From Oceanobacillus piezotolerans (GTDB lineage Bacteria; Bacillota; Bacilli; Bacillales; Amphibacillaceae), in assembly GCF_003665065.1 (NCBI RefSeq), contig NZ_RCHR01000002.1, positions 372,001-436,000 on the forward strand: 64,000 nt of DNA. The letters are read 5' to 3'. A program made the position numbers and the translations under genes. Within the stretch, counting starts at the first letter, position 1, and the number at the start of each line of letters is the position of its first letter. The notes beneath the pieces were generated by a model, which was not told the DNA's origin, did no database searches, and was given only the letters and a program-made list of their open reading frames with translations. This document shows, one piece after another, positions 1 to 8,778 of the stretch.

Positions 1-1
1 T

Positions 2-772
2 CATTTAGACCCTGCCTACGCAATCCACTTATTTCAGCTTTATCAAACACAAAATCGTAGTATGGATAAATTAGCTATTCGTTTAGCTATGCTTAAAAGA
101 ACCTATTCCAGTCAGAATCTTGCTGAGATAGAGGAGAGCATCTCCTCCTTATCTATTAAAGACCAGATTCTTATCTTTAAAGATCTTCTTCAAAAACAAA
201 ACCATCCTTTATTGCAAGAAAAACTATTTAGTCGATTACTTGAAAATGAAGATTCAAATAGCATCGCATCCTTCTTAATGGAGTATGATTTCCAGCCTAC
301 CAATGAACAGATTTCTCTCGTCTTGAAACATATTGATAACGCTGACGCGAGATTGCTTGCAGGATATTTTAATTCTTCAAGTTCTCGATTAGTGCAGCTT
401 TCTAATCAAAGTGCACATATATTAGGGGAATTAATTAAACCTTTTGTATCTGCATTTTTACAAGAATATGAAGTAAAAGAAGTGATAGCATGGTGCAGCG
501 AGCTGCGGACCGCTTCTCATCGTCTTCCTATCGAGCAAAAGCTTGCAAAAATGGAACAGCTCAGAGATGATCCTGATAATCAATTAACCCTTGGAGAGCT
601 TTACCTCGACCTTCATCAACTTGAAAAATCAATTGAATGCTTCAAATGGGAGATGGAGCTTCACCCTGAAAATCCTAAACCTGTCTCTTATTTATCGAAA
701 GTATATAAGCAGCTTGGTAAGAAGGAAGAAGCAAAAGCATATCAGCAATTATTTGTTCAGATGAACAAATAA
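2..772 (+). CDS. TPR-repeat protein, 5' end outside the window
   Basis: The first in-window ATG is at 62, but the frame is open to the left edge and the codons before it read as plausible helical protein, so the gene probably starts upstream and this is a partial CDS. The C-terminal part carries a tetratricopeptide-type helix pair: a segment resembling LGELYLDLHQLEKSIECF followed by a second unit with LSKVYKQLGKKEEA. TPR units usually mediate protein-protein contacts. No signal peptide or membrane segment is visible in the part seen. Most of the protein is helical and charged. The stop codon lies inside the terminator hairpin. The specific role is unknown. Confidence 0.75.
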   Translation, partial: HLDPAYAIHLFQLYQTQNRSMDKLAIRLAMLKRTYSSQNLAEIEESISSLSIKDQILIFKDLLQKQNHPLLQEKLFSRLLENEDSNSIASFLMEYDFQPTNEQISLVLKHIDNADARLLAGYFNSSSSRLVQLSNQSAHILGELIKPFVSAFLQEYEVKEVIAWCSELRTASHRLPIEQKLAKMEQLRDDPDNQLTLGELYLDLHQLEKSIECFKWEMELHPENPKPVSYLSKVYKQLGKKEEAKAYQQLFVQMNK

Positions 773-782
773 TTGCTTTTTT
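744..782 (+). terminator. Intrinsic terminator overlapping the stop codon of the TPR gene
   Basis: A perfect 15-bp stem (AGCAATTATTTGTTC, loop AGAT, then its complement) is followed by a run of six T. The TAA stop at 770-772 lies within the descending arm, so coding sequence and terminator overlap. Confidence 0.9.
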
Positions 783-823
783 AATAAGAAAGCGCCCCTA
801 TTCCTATTTTCTTAAATAAACCA

Positions 824-853
824 TTGACACACTTGTCATCATCTTCGTATAAT
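824..853 (+). promoter_or_regulatory. Sigma-A promoter for the ABC importer operon, with a palindrome at the -35
   Basis: TTGACA (824-829) and TATAAT (848-853) are both perfect consensus hexamers with 18 bp between them. The -35 overlaps an inverted repeat, TGACA-CACT-TGTCA (825-838), which could be an operator for a repressor. The leader runs about 55 nt to the TTG start at 917. Confidence 0.85.
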
Positions 854-916
854 ATAAGATATTAAACCTTAGTATTTTTATAGGAATTATATTGATGTAT
901 CATAGGGGCTGATTTT

Positions 917-1708
917 TTGTTTCTGGAAATAAATAACGTTAGCAAGACATTTAGTACGGAGGAAAAACAGTTTACTGTTTTTTCCGATATCCAATTAACC
1001 ATAAAGGAAAACCAGTTTGTTTCCATTCTCGGCCCTTCTGGATGTGGTAAATCCACCCTCCTTTCCATGGTAGCAGGACTGGAAGCAGCAACAACTGGAA
1101 ATATAACACTTCAAGGAAAAGAGATAAAAGAACCCGGCCCTGATCGCGGAATGGTCTTTCAACAGCCTGCCCTCTTTCCCTGGTTAAACGTTAGAGACAA
1201 TATTACCTTTCCTTTAAAAGGAAAGATACCACAGGAAGAAGCGAATAAACGTGCCGACCATTTCTTGAAGATGGTTCAGCTTAGCAGGTTTAAAGAAAAC
1301 TATATTTTTGAGCTATCAGGAGGTATGCAGCAAAGAGTCGCGATCGCTCGAGCACTTGCGATGGATCCTAAGATTCTTTTAATGGATGAACCATTTGGCG
1401 CCTTAGATGAGCAAACAAGACATATCATGCATGATGAACTAATGAAAATATGGCAGGAGACCCAAAAGACGATTTTGTTCGTAACTCATAGTATTCACGA
1501 AGCAATTAAACTATCCGATCGAATTGTTGTTATGGGTACGAGACCCGGCCGGGTGATTGCAGACATCAGCGTAGAAATCCCTAGACCTAGAAAACGAGAC
1601 GATTTAAAAGCAATTGAGCTGGAGAACGATATCATGCGTTTATTGGAAGGGGAAATAAATAAAGTCTTAAAGGAAGAGTTAGCGAATGAAGTGGAACATA
1701 GTCATTAA
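917..1708 (+). CDS. ABC transporter ATP-binding protein, nitrate/sulfonate/taurine type
   Basis: This is the cytoplasmic ATPase of an SsuB/TauB/NrtD-like importer. Walker A GPSGCGKST lies at residues 39-47, the Q-loop region FQQPALFPWL near 81-90, the signature LSGGMQQR at 133-140, Walker B LLMDEPF at 154-160 and the H-loop within FVTHSIHEA. The length of 263 aa is normal. The start is a TTG preceded by AGGGG about nine bases upstream. The gene overlaps the permease gene by 23 bp, so the two are translationally coupled. Permease and binding protein follow in the same operon. Substrate within the family (sulfonate, taurine, nitrate, pyrimidine precursor) cannot be decided from the sequence. 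Confidence 0.9.
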   Translation: MFLEINNVSKTFSTEEKQFTVFSDIQLTIKENQFVSILGPSGCGKSTLLSMVAGLEAATTGNITLQGKEIKEPGPDRGMVFQQPALFPWLNVRDNITFPLKGKIPQEEANKRADHFLKMVQLSRFKENYIFELSGGMQQRVAIARALAMDPKILLMDEPFGALDEQTRHIMHDELMKIWQETQKTILFVTHSIHEAIKLSDRIVVMGTRPGRVIADISVEIPRPRKRDDLKAIELENDIMRLLEGEINKVLKEELANEVEHSH

Positions 1709-2444
1709 ACGAGTCTTATTCTTATTGGTTATTCTAGCAATCTGGCAGATTATCTTTTCAATGGAGGTATTCCCTGCAGTCACTTTTCCGTCTCCTGTAA
1801 AGGTATTTACTGCACTCTACGAAGGTTTTGCCAGTGGGGATTTTGTCTTTGCCTTACTAGCCAGCTTTAAACATTTGTTTAGTGGGATGTCTCTAGCCAT
1901 TTTATTCGGTACCATAATTGGAGTTATTTTAGGAAAATCCAAGCAGGCGGATGAAACAGCCGGCATGTATTTAATTGCCCTGCAAAGTATTCCAAGTATT
2001 GTTTGGGTGCCTCTTGCGATCATGTTATTTGGTTTTACGGAGTTCTCGGTCGTTTTTGTTATCGTCCTAGGTGGTACCTTTGTAATGGCTATGAATGTCC
2101 GTAGTGCCATTCGCAATGTCCCACCCCAAATGGTACGGGCAGCAAGAACAATGGGAACAAAAGGTTTTGCCCTTTTTTACCGGGTAGAAGTTCCAGCGAG
2201 TATTCCTTATTTCATGTCAGGACTCAGGCTTGCATGGGCATTTAGCTGGCGTGCATTAATGGCTGGCGAATTATTAAGTAATGGACCTGGCTTAGGCTAT
2301 ACCTTAAGCTATGCGCAAGATTATGCACGAATGGATCAAGTGATTGGAATTATTATTATCATTGGGGTTATCGGGGCTTTGGTGGACCACTTTGTTTTCT
2401 CTAAAATGGAGAAAACAGTGATGAAACGATGGGGATTATTATAG
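1686..2444 (+). CDS. ABC transporter permease, nitrate/sulfonate/taurine type
   Basis: This integral membrane subunit has about six hydrophobic segments and the BPD_transp_1 coupling region: after the NVRSAIRNVPPQMVRAARTMG stretch comes the conserved FYRVEVPASIPYFMSGLRLA region that docks on the ATPase. The length of 252 aa fits the SsuC/TauC family. It starts inside the end of the ATPase gene. The substrate-binding lipoprotein follows after 58 bp with its own strong ribosome binding site. Together the three genes make a complete importer. Confidence 0.9.
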   Translation: MKWNIVIKRVLFLLVILAIWQIIFSMEVFPAVTFPSPVKVFTALYEGFASGDFVFALLASFKHLFSGMSLAILFGTIIGVILGKSKQADETAGMYLIALQSIPSIVWVPLAIMLFGFTEFSVVFVIVLGGTFVMAMNVRSAIRNVPPQMVRAARTMGTKGFALFYRVEVPASIPYFMSGLRLAWAFSWRALMAGELLSNGPGLGYTLSYAQDYARMDQVIGIIIIIGVIGALVDHFVFSKMEKTVMKRWGLL

Positions 2445-2502
2445 AAATTCTATAAGCAAAATGGGGTTATTATACAATAATTTTAAAAAAGGAGCGAGGT
2501 AA

Positions 2503-3528
2503 ATGAAGAAATTTATATTATTAATAGGATTTGTTGCAATTGGACTTGTACTTGCTGCTTGTGGTGGAGATGAAGGTGCAAGTGGAGATGGCAGTATTCC
2601 TGATGAAGTTACAATAGGTTATTTCCCAAACATTGACCATGCAGCAGGGATGGTAGCGGAAGAAAAAGCATTGTATGAGGAAGCTTTTCCAGAAGGGACA
2701 GAAGTGAAATACCAATACTTCCCTGATGGTGCTACATTTATGACAGCACTTGCTGCAGGTGAAATTGAAGGTGGAATAGTTGGACCAGGTCCTGCTATGA
2801 ATCACTTTACAAGTGGTTCGGAGATTAATGTTGTTGCCGGTGGGGCATCTGGAGGAACTGTCGTAATGGTTAGCAATGAATCTGGTATTGAAAAACCTGA
2901 AGATTTAGCAGGCAAAACTTTCATTACTCCAGGTGTAGGCTGCACCCATGATGTTCAGTTTGAAACAATGATGAGTGAAATTTACGACATTACTTCTGAC
3001 CGTACTGGCGGAGAAATGAAACATGTAACTGGTGAGCCGGCAACTTATCATAGTATGTTCTTATCTGGTCAAGTAGATGCAGCGGCAGTACCAGAACCAT
3101 GGGCTTCCGTCATGGAAGAAGAAGGCAGTGGTAAACCATTATTTGAGGGCGATGAAGTTGCTTTTAATGATAGATTGCCAGCTTCTGTATTTGTAACTTC
3201 ACAAGATTTAGTAGAGAACAATCCAGAGCTTGTCCAAAGCATTGTCGACGGCCATAAGAAAGCCATAGATTTTATTGAAGAAAACCCAGATGAAGCAAAA
3301 AACATTGTTCAAGCTAAGATCAAAGACATTACTGGTCAAGGACTATCTGACACGGTAGTGGACAATTCATGGGAACGAATTAACTTCACTTATGAAATCG
3401 ATCCAAATATTTTACAGGAATTCGCTGACTCTTCCTATAACCTGGAATTCTTAAAAGAGCAGCCTAATTTAGAAGGGTTAGTTAATACAGGATTTATTGA
3501 AGAAGAATCCGTAACTGCTTCTAAATAG
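2503..3528 (+). CDS. Substrate-binding lipoprotein of the nitrate/sulfonate/taurine-type importer
   Basis: An N-terminal lipoprotein signal ends in LAAC with the lipidated cysteine at residue 20, so the mature protein is anchored outside the membrane. The body begins with VTIGYFPNIDHA and has the NMT1/SsuA-like pattern, including GIVGPGPAM and PEPWASVMEEE, typical of proteins that bind small anions or heterocycles. The 341 aa length is normal. It is the last gene of the operon and is followed by a strong terminator. Ribosome binding site AAAGGAGCGAGG precedes the ATG. The ligand is not predictable by eye; sulfonate or nitrate-like compounds and thiamine-type precursors are all possible. Confidence 0.88.
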   Translation: MKKFILLIGFVAIGLVLAACGGDEGASGDGSIPDEVTIGYFPNIDHAAGMVAEEKALYEEAFPEGTEVKYQYFPDGATFMTALAAGEIEGGIVGPGPAMNHFTSGSEINVVAGGASGGTVVMVSNESGIEKPEDLAGKTFITPGVGCTHDVQFETMMSEIYDITSDRTGGEMKHVTGEPATYHSMFLSGQVDAAAVPEPWASVMEEEGSGKPLFEGDEVAFNDRLPASVFVTSQDLVENNPELVQSIVDGHKKAIDFIEENPDEAKNIVQAKIKDITGQGLSDTVVDNSWERINFTYEIDPNILQEFADSSYNLEFLKEQPNLEGLVNTGFIEEESVTASK

Positions 3529-3540
3529 AATGAAAAAGTA

Positions 3541-3580
3541 AGGGTGGCACAAAAGTTTACCATTTTGTGCCACCCTTTTC
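3541..3580 (+). terminator. Intrinsic terminator of the ABC importer operon
   Basis: A 14-bp perfect stem AGGGTGGCACAAAA (3541-3554) pairs with 3563-3576, has an 8-nt loop and ends in TTTT. Confidence 0.92.
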
Positions 3581-3619
3581 GTTGTTTAGTACACTATTTC
3601 CGTCTCTTACCTTACATCA

Positions 3620-4057
3620 TTATAAATTATCTTTTTTTTCTTCCCAAAGCTCTATACGTTCTTCAAAACTCACTTCTTTATGTATCTGATGCAGCATCCA
3701 ATGATAACCAAACGGATCGTTGAATGTTGCATTAGACACGCCATAGTCAGGCAATTCCGTTACAGGCTGCACCTCTGTACATCCTTCACTAATTGCTTTT
3801 GTAAAAGTCTCCTTAATGTCATTAACAAGTATGTTAAACCAAATAGTCTGAGGTGCATCTGTATTAGGGGCCTTCAAACCGAATTGCGGGTTTTCATCTA
3901 ACATATGAAAACGTACTCCGTACAGGGTAAAAATGACCTCATTTTGACCCGTGGGAAAATCTGTAACCTCCACTCGTTCAATATCAAATACCTTTTCATA
4001 TAATTCTAGAGCTTTCAAGCTATCGGTAACAACCATATCAATTTCTACTCCAACCAT
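3620..4057 (-). CDS. VOC-superfamily (glyoxalase/PhnB-like) protein
   Basis: A single vicinal-oxygen-chelate domain of 145 aa. The N-terminal DMVVTDSLKALELYEKVF and the C-terminal FNDPFGYHWMLHQIH are the paired beta-alpha-beta motifs of the fold, and the FGYHWMLHQ end is typical of PhnB-like proteins. Such proteins include dioxygenases, glyoxalases and antibiotic-binding proteins, so the reaction cannot be assigned. AAAAGGAGTG precedes the ATG. It lies convergent to the ABC importer operon and just downstream of the TctA-type permease, with a 64-bp gap, so cotranscription with the permease is possible. Confidence 0.82.
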   Translation of the reverse strand: MVGVEIDMVVTDSLKALELYEKVFDIERVEVTDFPTGQNEVIFTLYGVRFHMLDENPQFGLKAPNTDAPQTIWFNILVNDIKETFTKAISEGCTEVQPVTELPDYGVSNATFNDPFGYHWMLHQIHKEVSFEERIELWEEKKDNL

Positions 4058-4121
4058 TGAACATTCACTCCTTTTTCAAGATTTATAGGTAACTTACATT
4101 ATTTATAACACAGATTACCCT

Positions 4122-5477
4122 CTACAATCCAATCAGCGTAGAGATAATCCAGCTTGACCCGTAGAATATCATGAACTGAACACCTACACCAACTCCGAGA
4201 AAGCGATTCAGCATACCACCAACCATCGCCATCGCGAATGTAACCGTAATTCCTACAAGGCCACCTTCATAAAATGCAAGTAAACAGACAATCCCGATAA
4301 ACATGCCGATAATCGCTTCTTGGTTAATCCGCTTCAATACAAATACAGTGGCTTTACGAGCGTAATTCATGGAAAATGGATACGCGATGACGGACGCAAT
4401 TACTAATCCAATCAGTCCGTAAATTAGGAAGTCAAGCGGTTCCATCATCGTATGTAAATTATGGAGCGGCTCCGTAGTAAAAACAGGTGGTGCATTAAAT
4501 AAGGCTTGCGCAGGTCCAATTGCAACAGGACTTAGTGGGATACCAAATGCTACTAAAGGGATGATGGTTTCTGCAACATAAGTAGACTCTGTCACCCCAT
4601 TCATCGTTGCTAAGCTGGTAGTAGATTTCTTATATTGTCCTTTAATACGTGATCCAATGAGTTCACCCATTAATGATGTCATCCCTACTGGACTAAGTGC
4701 AAATGTTAACGAGGATAGAAAAGAAGTACCTCCAACAGCCGAAGCTTGCTTTTTCGTTAACACCTTAAAGGGATTTGGAAAATATCCACTCCACGATTTC
4801 TGCTCAGGAGCAAGCTTGTATTCATTCGGTTTCGTTCTTTCAATCAAAGGACGAGCACTTCTTGATGTTGCGATAAGCAGATCCGTTAATAGCGGACCAA
4901 TCGCAATTCCCAGAAAGAAGCTAATTGAAAGACCGCTTCCTAAAATCGTTGAACTTACCAAATTTAGTCCTTGAATAACTAATGCTAGAGGCACGATAAG
5001 TAAAATACTCACCCAGCGGCCTTTCGAAAAGTAACCAATTAATATGGCAGCACATGTAAAGATAATTCCTGCATTTTCCTGAAAAAAGGTTCCAAATTGA
5101 CTTAAGAACACCGCAAATAAAAGGGCGACAGGAAGTGCAATAAACGCACCAATAATTCCACCTGAAATCATTTTTCTAAGAGCAATATGCGGCAACCCAA
5201 TTCTGCGCATAAAATTTGCATGCTCTAGCATCGGAGCAGCTAATGTATCTCCAGGCACTCCCATTAGTGCTGTAGGAATAGCATGGGTTAGATGCTTGGC
5301 CAATATAGCCGACATAAAAAAGGCAAAAACCGCTTCTGGTGGTGCTCCAAGTAAAACGACAATCAACGTCGACGGTACTAAAATGGCTGTTTCATCTGAA
5401 CCAGAAATCAGACCGATTAATGTAAATATAATTCCTGCTAGTACTGCTAAGAGAATAGCGATTACGAAAACGCTCAT
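4122..5477 (-). CDS. TctA-family (tripartite tricarboxylate-type) permease
   Basis: This polytopic membrane protein of 451 aa has about ten or more hydrophobic segments. It carries TctA-family features: the early LIGLISGSDETAILVPSTL region, a GVPGDTLAAPMLEH loop, and a second repeat with GVTESTYVAETIIPLVAFGIPL. The internal two-fold repeat is usual for this family, which drives ion-coupled uptake of di- and tricarboxylates. No TctC-type extracytoplasmic binding protein is encoded nearby. The start overlaps the stop of the upstream 143-aa gene by 4 bp, so the two are coupled. Substrate unknown. Confidence 0.82.
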   Translation of the reverse strand: MSVFVIAILLAVLAGIIFTLIGLISGSDETAILVPSTLIVVLLGAPPEAVFAFFMSAILAKHLTHAIPTALMGVPGDTLAAPMLEHANFMRRIGLPHIALRKMISGGIIGAFIALPVALLFAVFLSQFGTFFQENAGIIFTCAAILIGYFSKGRWVSILLIVPLALVIQGLNLVSSTILGSGLSISFFLGIAIGPLLTDLLIATSRSARPLIERTKPNEYKLAPEQKSWSGYFPNPFKVLTKKQASAVGGTSFLSSLTFALSPVGMTSLMGELIGSRIKGQYKKSTTSLATMNGVTESTYVAETIIPLVAFGIPLSPVAIGPAQALFNAPPVFTTEPLHNLHTMMEPLDFLIYGLIGLVIASVIAYPFSMNYARKATVFVLKRINQEAIIGMFIGIVCLLAFYEGGLVGITVTFAMAMVGGMLNRFLGVGVGVQFMIFYGSSWIISTLIGL

Positions 5478-5905
5478 TTCCGCTTATCCCCCTCATTTTT
5501 AATAAACATGTCATATATCCCCTGTTCTTTCATTTCTTTCCTAATGACTGGATCTTCTAAGATAGACTCTCTTTCCTCTTCTATATCAAATTGAAGCTTT
5601 TTATAGACCTCTCCTATTTCATCACTTGTACTTGGAACTTCATTCAATGTTCGTTTTGGCTTAAAGAGAAACGTATTAAGAAGTAAAGCCAAGAGACTCC
5701 CTGCAATTCCAAGTAATAGGGAATAAGATTGCACCATCTCTTCTGGAGCGATATGAGGAAAGATATTCTTCCCAATAAAAAAACCAGCTAAGCTTAATGC
5801 AATACTTATCATAATAGTACTTATTAAATGCTTCCCAGAAACAGTATCTCCAATTACTTCGACAAATTTTTCCGTTTCTTCAGCCTTCATGCTACCTTTC
5901 GTCAT
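5474..5905 (-). CDS. Small two-TM membrane protein coupled to the TctA-type permease
   Basis: This 143-aa protein has two clear hydrophobic segments (about residues 29-45 and 60-80) and then a charged cytoplasmic tail rich in Glu and Lys. It ends 4 bp inside the start of the TctA-type gene, which implies a partner role. TctB, the usual small subunit, is of similar length but normally has four membrane spans, so this is either a divergent TctB analogue or a separate accessory protein. AGGAGGTAAATAAAA precedes the ATG. No family is recognised with confidence. Confidence 0.6.
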   Translation of the reverse strand: MTKGSMKAEETEKFVEVIGDTVSGKHLISTIMISIALSLAGFFIGKNIFPHIAPEEMVQSYSLLLGIAGSLLALLLNTFLFKPKRTLNEVPSTSDEIGEVYKKLQFDIEEERESILEDPVIRKEMKEQGIYDMFIKNEGDKRK

Positions 5906-6164
5906 TTTTATTTACCTCCTTACACACATATTTTCTTGAACATTCCCATCCGATATTTTTTCTTGCTATTATCCTGTGAAAAAACCCACTTTTTATTATT
6001 TACGGAATTAGTTTTAAACGCAACTATATTGTATTAATTCAACTAATTTTCACTGCATTAAACTTTGTTGAATGGTTTAAGGCATTTTAATGCATTCGTT
6101 TTACATAATAATAGACGAGCTTATTCTTGTATGTGTTATGATAAGAGAAAGGAAGGTGAGTAGG

Positions 6165-7175
6165 TTGCCAGTATTTGATGAAAAAGAATTTGAACAATCA
6201 TATGATGAGGAAAGCCAAAAAGTAAATGCTCAAGAAGATGCTAAGATTCTATTTGCCATGATTGGACATGTCAACAGCGGAAAATCCTCCACCATTAACC
6301 AGCTTATTGGGGATGAGGTCGCACATGTTGGTGCGAAGCCTGGTGAAACAATTGGGATTGACTTCTATCAGTATACCGATGCCATTACCTTTGTCGACAC
6401 GCCTGGTTTAGATGACATAATAAGCGAGAATTCAAAAGCAACGATGAAGTTTTATAAAGATGCTGATGTCATTCTTTTCTTCTTAAATGCTGCAGGAACC
6501 GTATTCTCTGAAGGAGAGAAAAGAACCTTTGAATTGATTCGGAAAGAAAATAAAAACATCCTGTTTGTCCTTAATAAAATTGATGCTGCTGAGGATATTC
6601 CTAACTTAATAAATTACGTAAAAGAGCATAGCGGCAAAGAATTTAAAGTCATCCCTATTTCATCGAAAACTGGTGAAAATATAGATAGACTTCGAAACGA
6701 GATTCTGGATATTCTAGAAAAAAAGCATAAAGACATTAAGTTCGCAAAAACGATTCAGGCTAAATCCCCAATCGCAAAAAAATGGATATTAGGTGCAACT
6801 ACATCTGCAACTGCTATTGGAGCGGCACCCATACCAGGATCTGATTTCATTCCATTAACTGGAATTCAAGTGGGATTAATGATTAAGCTCGCTGCCTTAT
6901 ATGATAAGCCATTATCCAAGAAAAAAGCCAAGGAATTAATCATCGCGACAATCACAGGTAATATTGGAAAAACCGTTTTTCGTCAGATCGTCAAATTTGT
7001 TCCAGGTGCCGGGTCGGTTGCAGGCGGAAGTGTTGCAGGTGGGATGACATTAGCTCTCGGGTATGCAGTGAAATATGCTTATGAGAAAGATATTGAACTT
7101 AATGTCCATTCTTTAAGGAATCTATATGAGATGTTTCAACAGAGGAATGCAAAAAAACAGCAGAAAGAAAAGTAA
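6165..7175 (+). CDS. P-loop GTPase with C-terminal DUF697-like membrane tail
   Basis: Era-like GTPase domain with G1 GHVNSGKSS (residues 34-42), DTPG (78-81) and NKID (137-140). The C-terminal half has the hydrophobic GATTSATAIGAAPIPGSDFIPL stretch in two parts and a glycine-rich AGGSVAGG segment, as in DUF697/YcjF-like proteins that associate with membranes. An open frame reaches ATG at 6090, but the sequence before residue 26 lacks a ribosome binding site; TTG 6165 follows AAGGTGAG and gives 336 aa beginning MPVFDEKEF, which I prefer. ATG 6138 is an alternative. Standing alone, it may act in envelope stress or membrane remodelling, which is inference. Confidence 0.8.
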   Translation: MPVFDEKEFEQSYDEESQKVNAQEDAKILFAMIGHVNSGKSSTINQLIGDEVAHVGAKPGETIGIDFYQYTDAITFVDTPGLDDIISENSKATMKFYKDADVILFFLNAAGTVFSEGEKRTFELIRKENKNILFVLNKIDAAEDIPNLINYVKEHSGKEFKVIPISSKTGENIDRLRNEILDILEKKHKDIKFAKTIQAKSPIAKKWILGATTSATAIGAAPIPGSDFIPLTGIQVGLMIKLAALYDKPLSKKKAKELIIATITGNIGKTVFRQIVKFVPGAGSVAGGSVAGGMTLALGYAVKYAYEKDIELNVHSLRNLYEMFQQRNAKKQQKEK

Positions 7176-7208
7176 AAACAGGCTTTCCCTTAAGGAAGGC
7201 CTGTTTTA
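7174..7208 (+). terminator. Terminator after the GTPase gene, possibly bidirectional
   Basis: AAACAGGC and GCCTGTTT form the base of a hairpin with an inner TTCC/GGAA stem, followed by TTTT on the plus strand and preceded by A-rich sequence. It lies between convergent genes, so it may serve the methyltransferase operon too. Confidence 0.8.
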
Positions 7209-7227
7209 GTATACAGAAATGTACTTT

Positions 7228-8004
7228 TTAATTGCGCTCTTTTATCCCAATCACTTGAATCCGCTTATAATCTGCAATCCAATTTCCAGCTTCAAACATA
7301 GATGGTTTTAACTGTTCTTCTACCTTTTCAATAATTTCTTGCTTTGCTCCCCCTTCTATTTCTTCCAGCAAACTTGTCGCGAACATATATATCCAATTTC
7401 GTAACCCATCTTCACCGCTAAGTACGGTTGGACGGTCGTAATGGGAAGCATACGTTACTCGGAAACCGGTTTCCTCCATAAGCGAGGTGTATTCAGCAAT
7501 GCTTGGGTAATACCAAGGATAATACGTTTCCTTATAGGTATATCCTGCCTTTACTCGCTGTTCGATAATGGCATCTGTAATGCTTTTAACATTTCCCTTT
7601 CCACCAAATTCCGCAACAAATCTGCCATTCTCTTTTAAACATTGGTAAACTACTGCTAGTACTTTTTCAGGAGGTTTGACCCAATGGAGCGTCGCATTAG
7701 AAAAAACAGCATTATAAGAATGGACAGCCTCTAATTCGGTTGCGTCTTTAACGAAAAAAGTTAGATGCGGAAATTTCTGTTTTGCTTGGTTAACCATATT
7801 TTCTGATTTATCAATGCCCACTATTTCTGCACCGAACTCTGCTAATTTTGCGGTTAGGTCTCCTGTTCCACATCCCAGATCTAATATGTCTTCTCCTGTT
7901 TTTGGGACTAATAAATGAATCAAGTTCATGCCATACTTTGCAACAAAATCATGCTTGTCGTCATACATCTCTGCATTCCATTGATCAACGATTTCTTCTC
8001 TCAT
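7228..8004 (-). CDS. Class I SAM-dependent methyltransferase
   Basis: A 258-aa methyltransferase. Motif I DLGCGTGDL (about residues 43-51) binds S-adenosylmethionine. It is followed by the acidic VGIDKSENM strand, DATELE, and the FSNATLHWV post-motif common in trans-aconitate methyltransferase (Tam)-like and ubiquinone-type enzymes. The Trp-rich WYYPSIAEYTSLMEETGF region also resembles Tam-like enzymes, so a small carboxylic acid acceptor is possible but not shown. GGTGGGGAG precedes the ATG. The GNAT gene lies 14 bp upstream, so they form a two-gene operon. Confidence 0.85.
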   Translation of the reverse strand: MREEIVDQWNAEMYDDKHDFVAKYGMNLIHLLVPKTGEDILDLGCGTGDLTAKLAEFGAEIVGIDKSENMVNQAKQKFPHLTFFVKDATELEAVHSYNAVFSNATLHWVKPPEKVLAVVYQCLKENGRFVAEFGGKGNVKSITDAIIEQRVKAGYTYKETYYPWYYPSIAEYTSLMEETGFRVTYASHYDRPTVLSGEDGLRNWIYMFATSLLEEIEGGAKQEIIEKVEEQLKPSMFEAGNWIADYKRIQVIGIKERN

Positions 8005-8018
8005 GTACTCCCCACCTC

Positions 8019-8588
8019 TTATTTTCCCTTCTCATACTCTTCCTTAAGGATGGAATAGACCTTTAAATTCCGGTGCTTTCCTTTTACCTTCATTGCTTGG
8101 CGAAAAGTACCTTCATACGCCATTCCAATCTTCTCCATGACCCTTGCAGATGCGGTATTTTCTTCAAAACATTTTGCTTGAATGCGGACTAATTCCATTT
8201 TCTCGAAACCAAACCTGATTAATTCAAGTGCCGCCTCGGTTATCAGTCCATTTCCCCACTGATCCCGTGCCAGTACATAGCCAATCTCAGCTGTTTGATG
8301 CTTGGGATTCCATTGTACGAAATCAATAGTACCAATAAGGTGATTTGTCCCTTTCCGTTCCATTCCCCAGGGAGCAATTTCTCCTTTTTCATACTGAGTT
8401 AAAGCATAATCCATAAATTCTTTAGTATCTTTCAAGGACTGATGCCTGTCCCATAATACATACTTTGCTACTTCCTCGTCGGAGCAATATAAAAACATTG
8501 TTTCTAAATCTTGTTGAGTTAGTTTTCTAAGTGTTAATCGTTTTGTTTCGATTACTGGCAATTCCTTGTAGATATCATTAACCTCCAT
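8019..8588 (-). CDS. GNAT-family N-acetyltransferase, RimJ/RimL type
   Basis: A 189-aa acetyltransferase. It opens with ETKRLTLRKLTQQDLETMF, the usual RimJ/RimL start, and contains AEIGYVLARDQWGNGLITEA, which includes the acetyl-CoA pyrophosphate-binding loop (here QWGNG-type), then the ENTASARVMEKIGM motif. The family acetylates N-termini of proteins, or amino groups on antibiotics and metabolites; the target is unknown. GGGGGG precedes the ATG. It is the first gene of a pair with the methyltransferase. Confidence 0.87.
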   Translation of the reverse strand: MEVNDIYKELPVIETKRLTLRKLTQQDLETMFLYCSDEEVAKYVLWDRHQSLKDTKEFMDYALTQYEKGEIAPWGMERKGTNHLIGTIDFVQWNPKHQTAEIGYVLARDQWGNGLITEAALELIRFGFEKMELVRIQAKCFEENTASARVMEKIGMAYEGTFRQAMKVKGKHRNLKVYSILKEEYEKGK

Positions 8589-8733
8589 ACTATCCCCCCA
8601 AAAATATTTAAAGTTATTATATCTTATACTTTTAGAAATGGTATATTTTTCAGGAAATTATTTTAAATTAACACATTCCACAACTTGTGACTAAGAGCAT
8701 TTATGACTAGATTGAATGAGTTTTACACTGGAA

Positions 8734-8774
8734 GAAAAAAGGAGAACGCTTCACAACCGTGAAACACTCTCCTT
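8734..8774 (-). terminator. Terminator of the DUF4349 lipoprotein gene
   Basis: On the minus strand AAGGAGAGTGTTTCAC pairs imperfectly with GTGAAGCGTTCTCCTT around a GGTT loop, followed by a T run. It starts a few bases after the lipoprotein stop. Confidence 0.88.
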
Positions 8775-8778
8775 ATTT

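Noticed and set aside
6090..6164. The long N-terminal extension of the GTPase from ATG 6090.
   Set aside because: No ribosome binding site before 6090. TTG 6165 has a good AAGGTGAG site and a more typical N-terminus.
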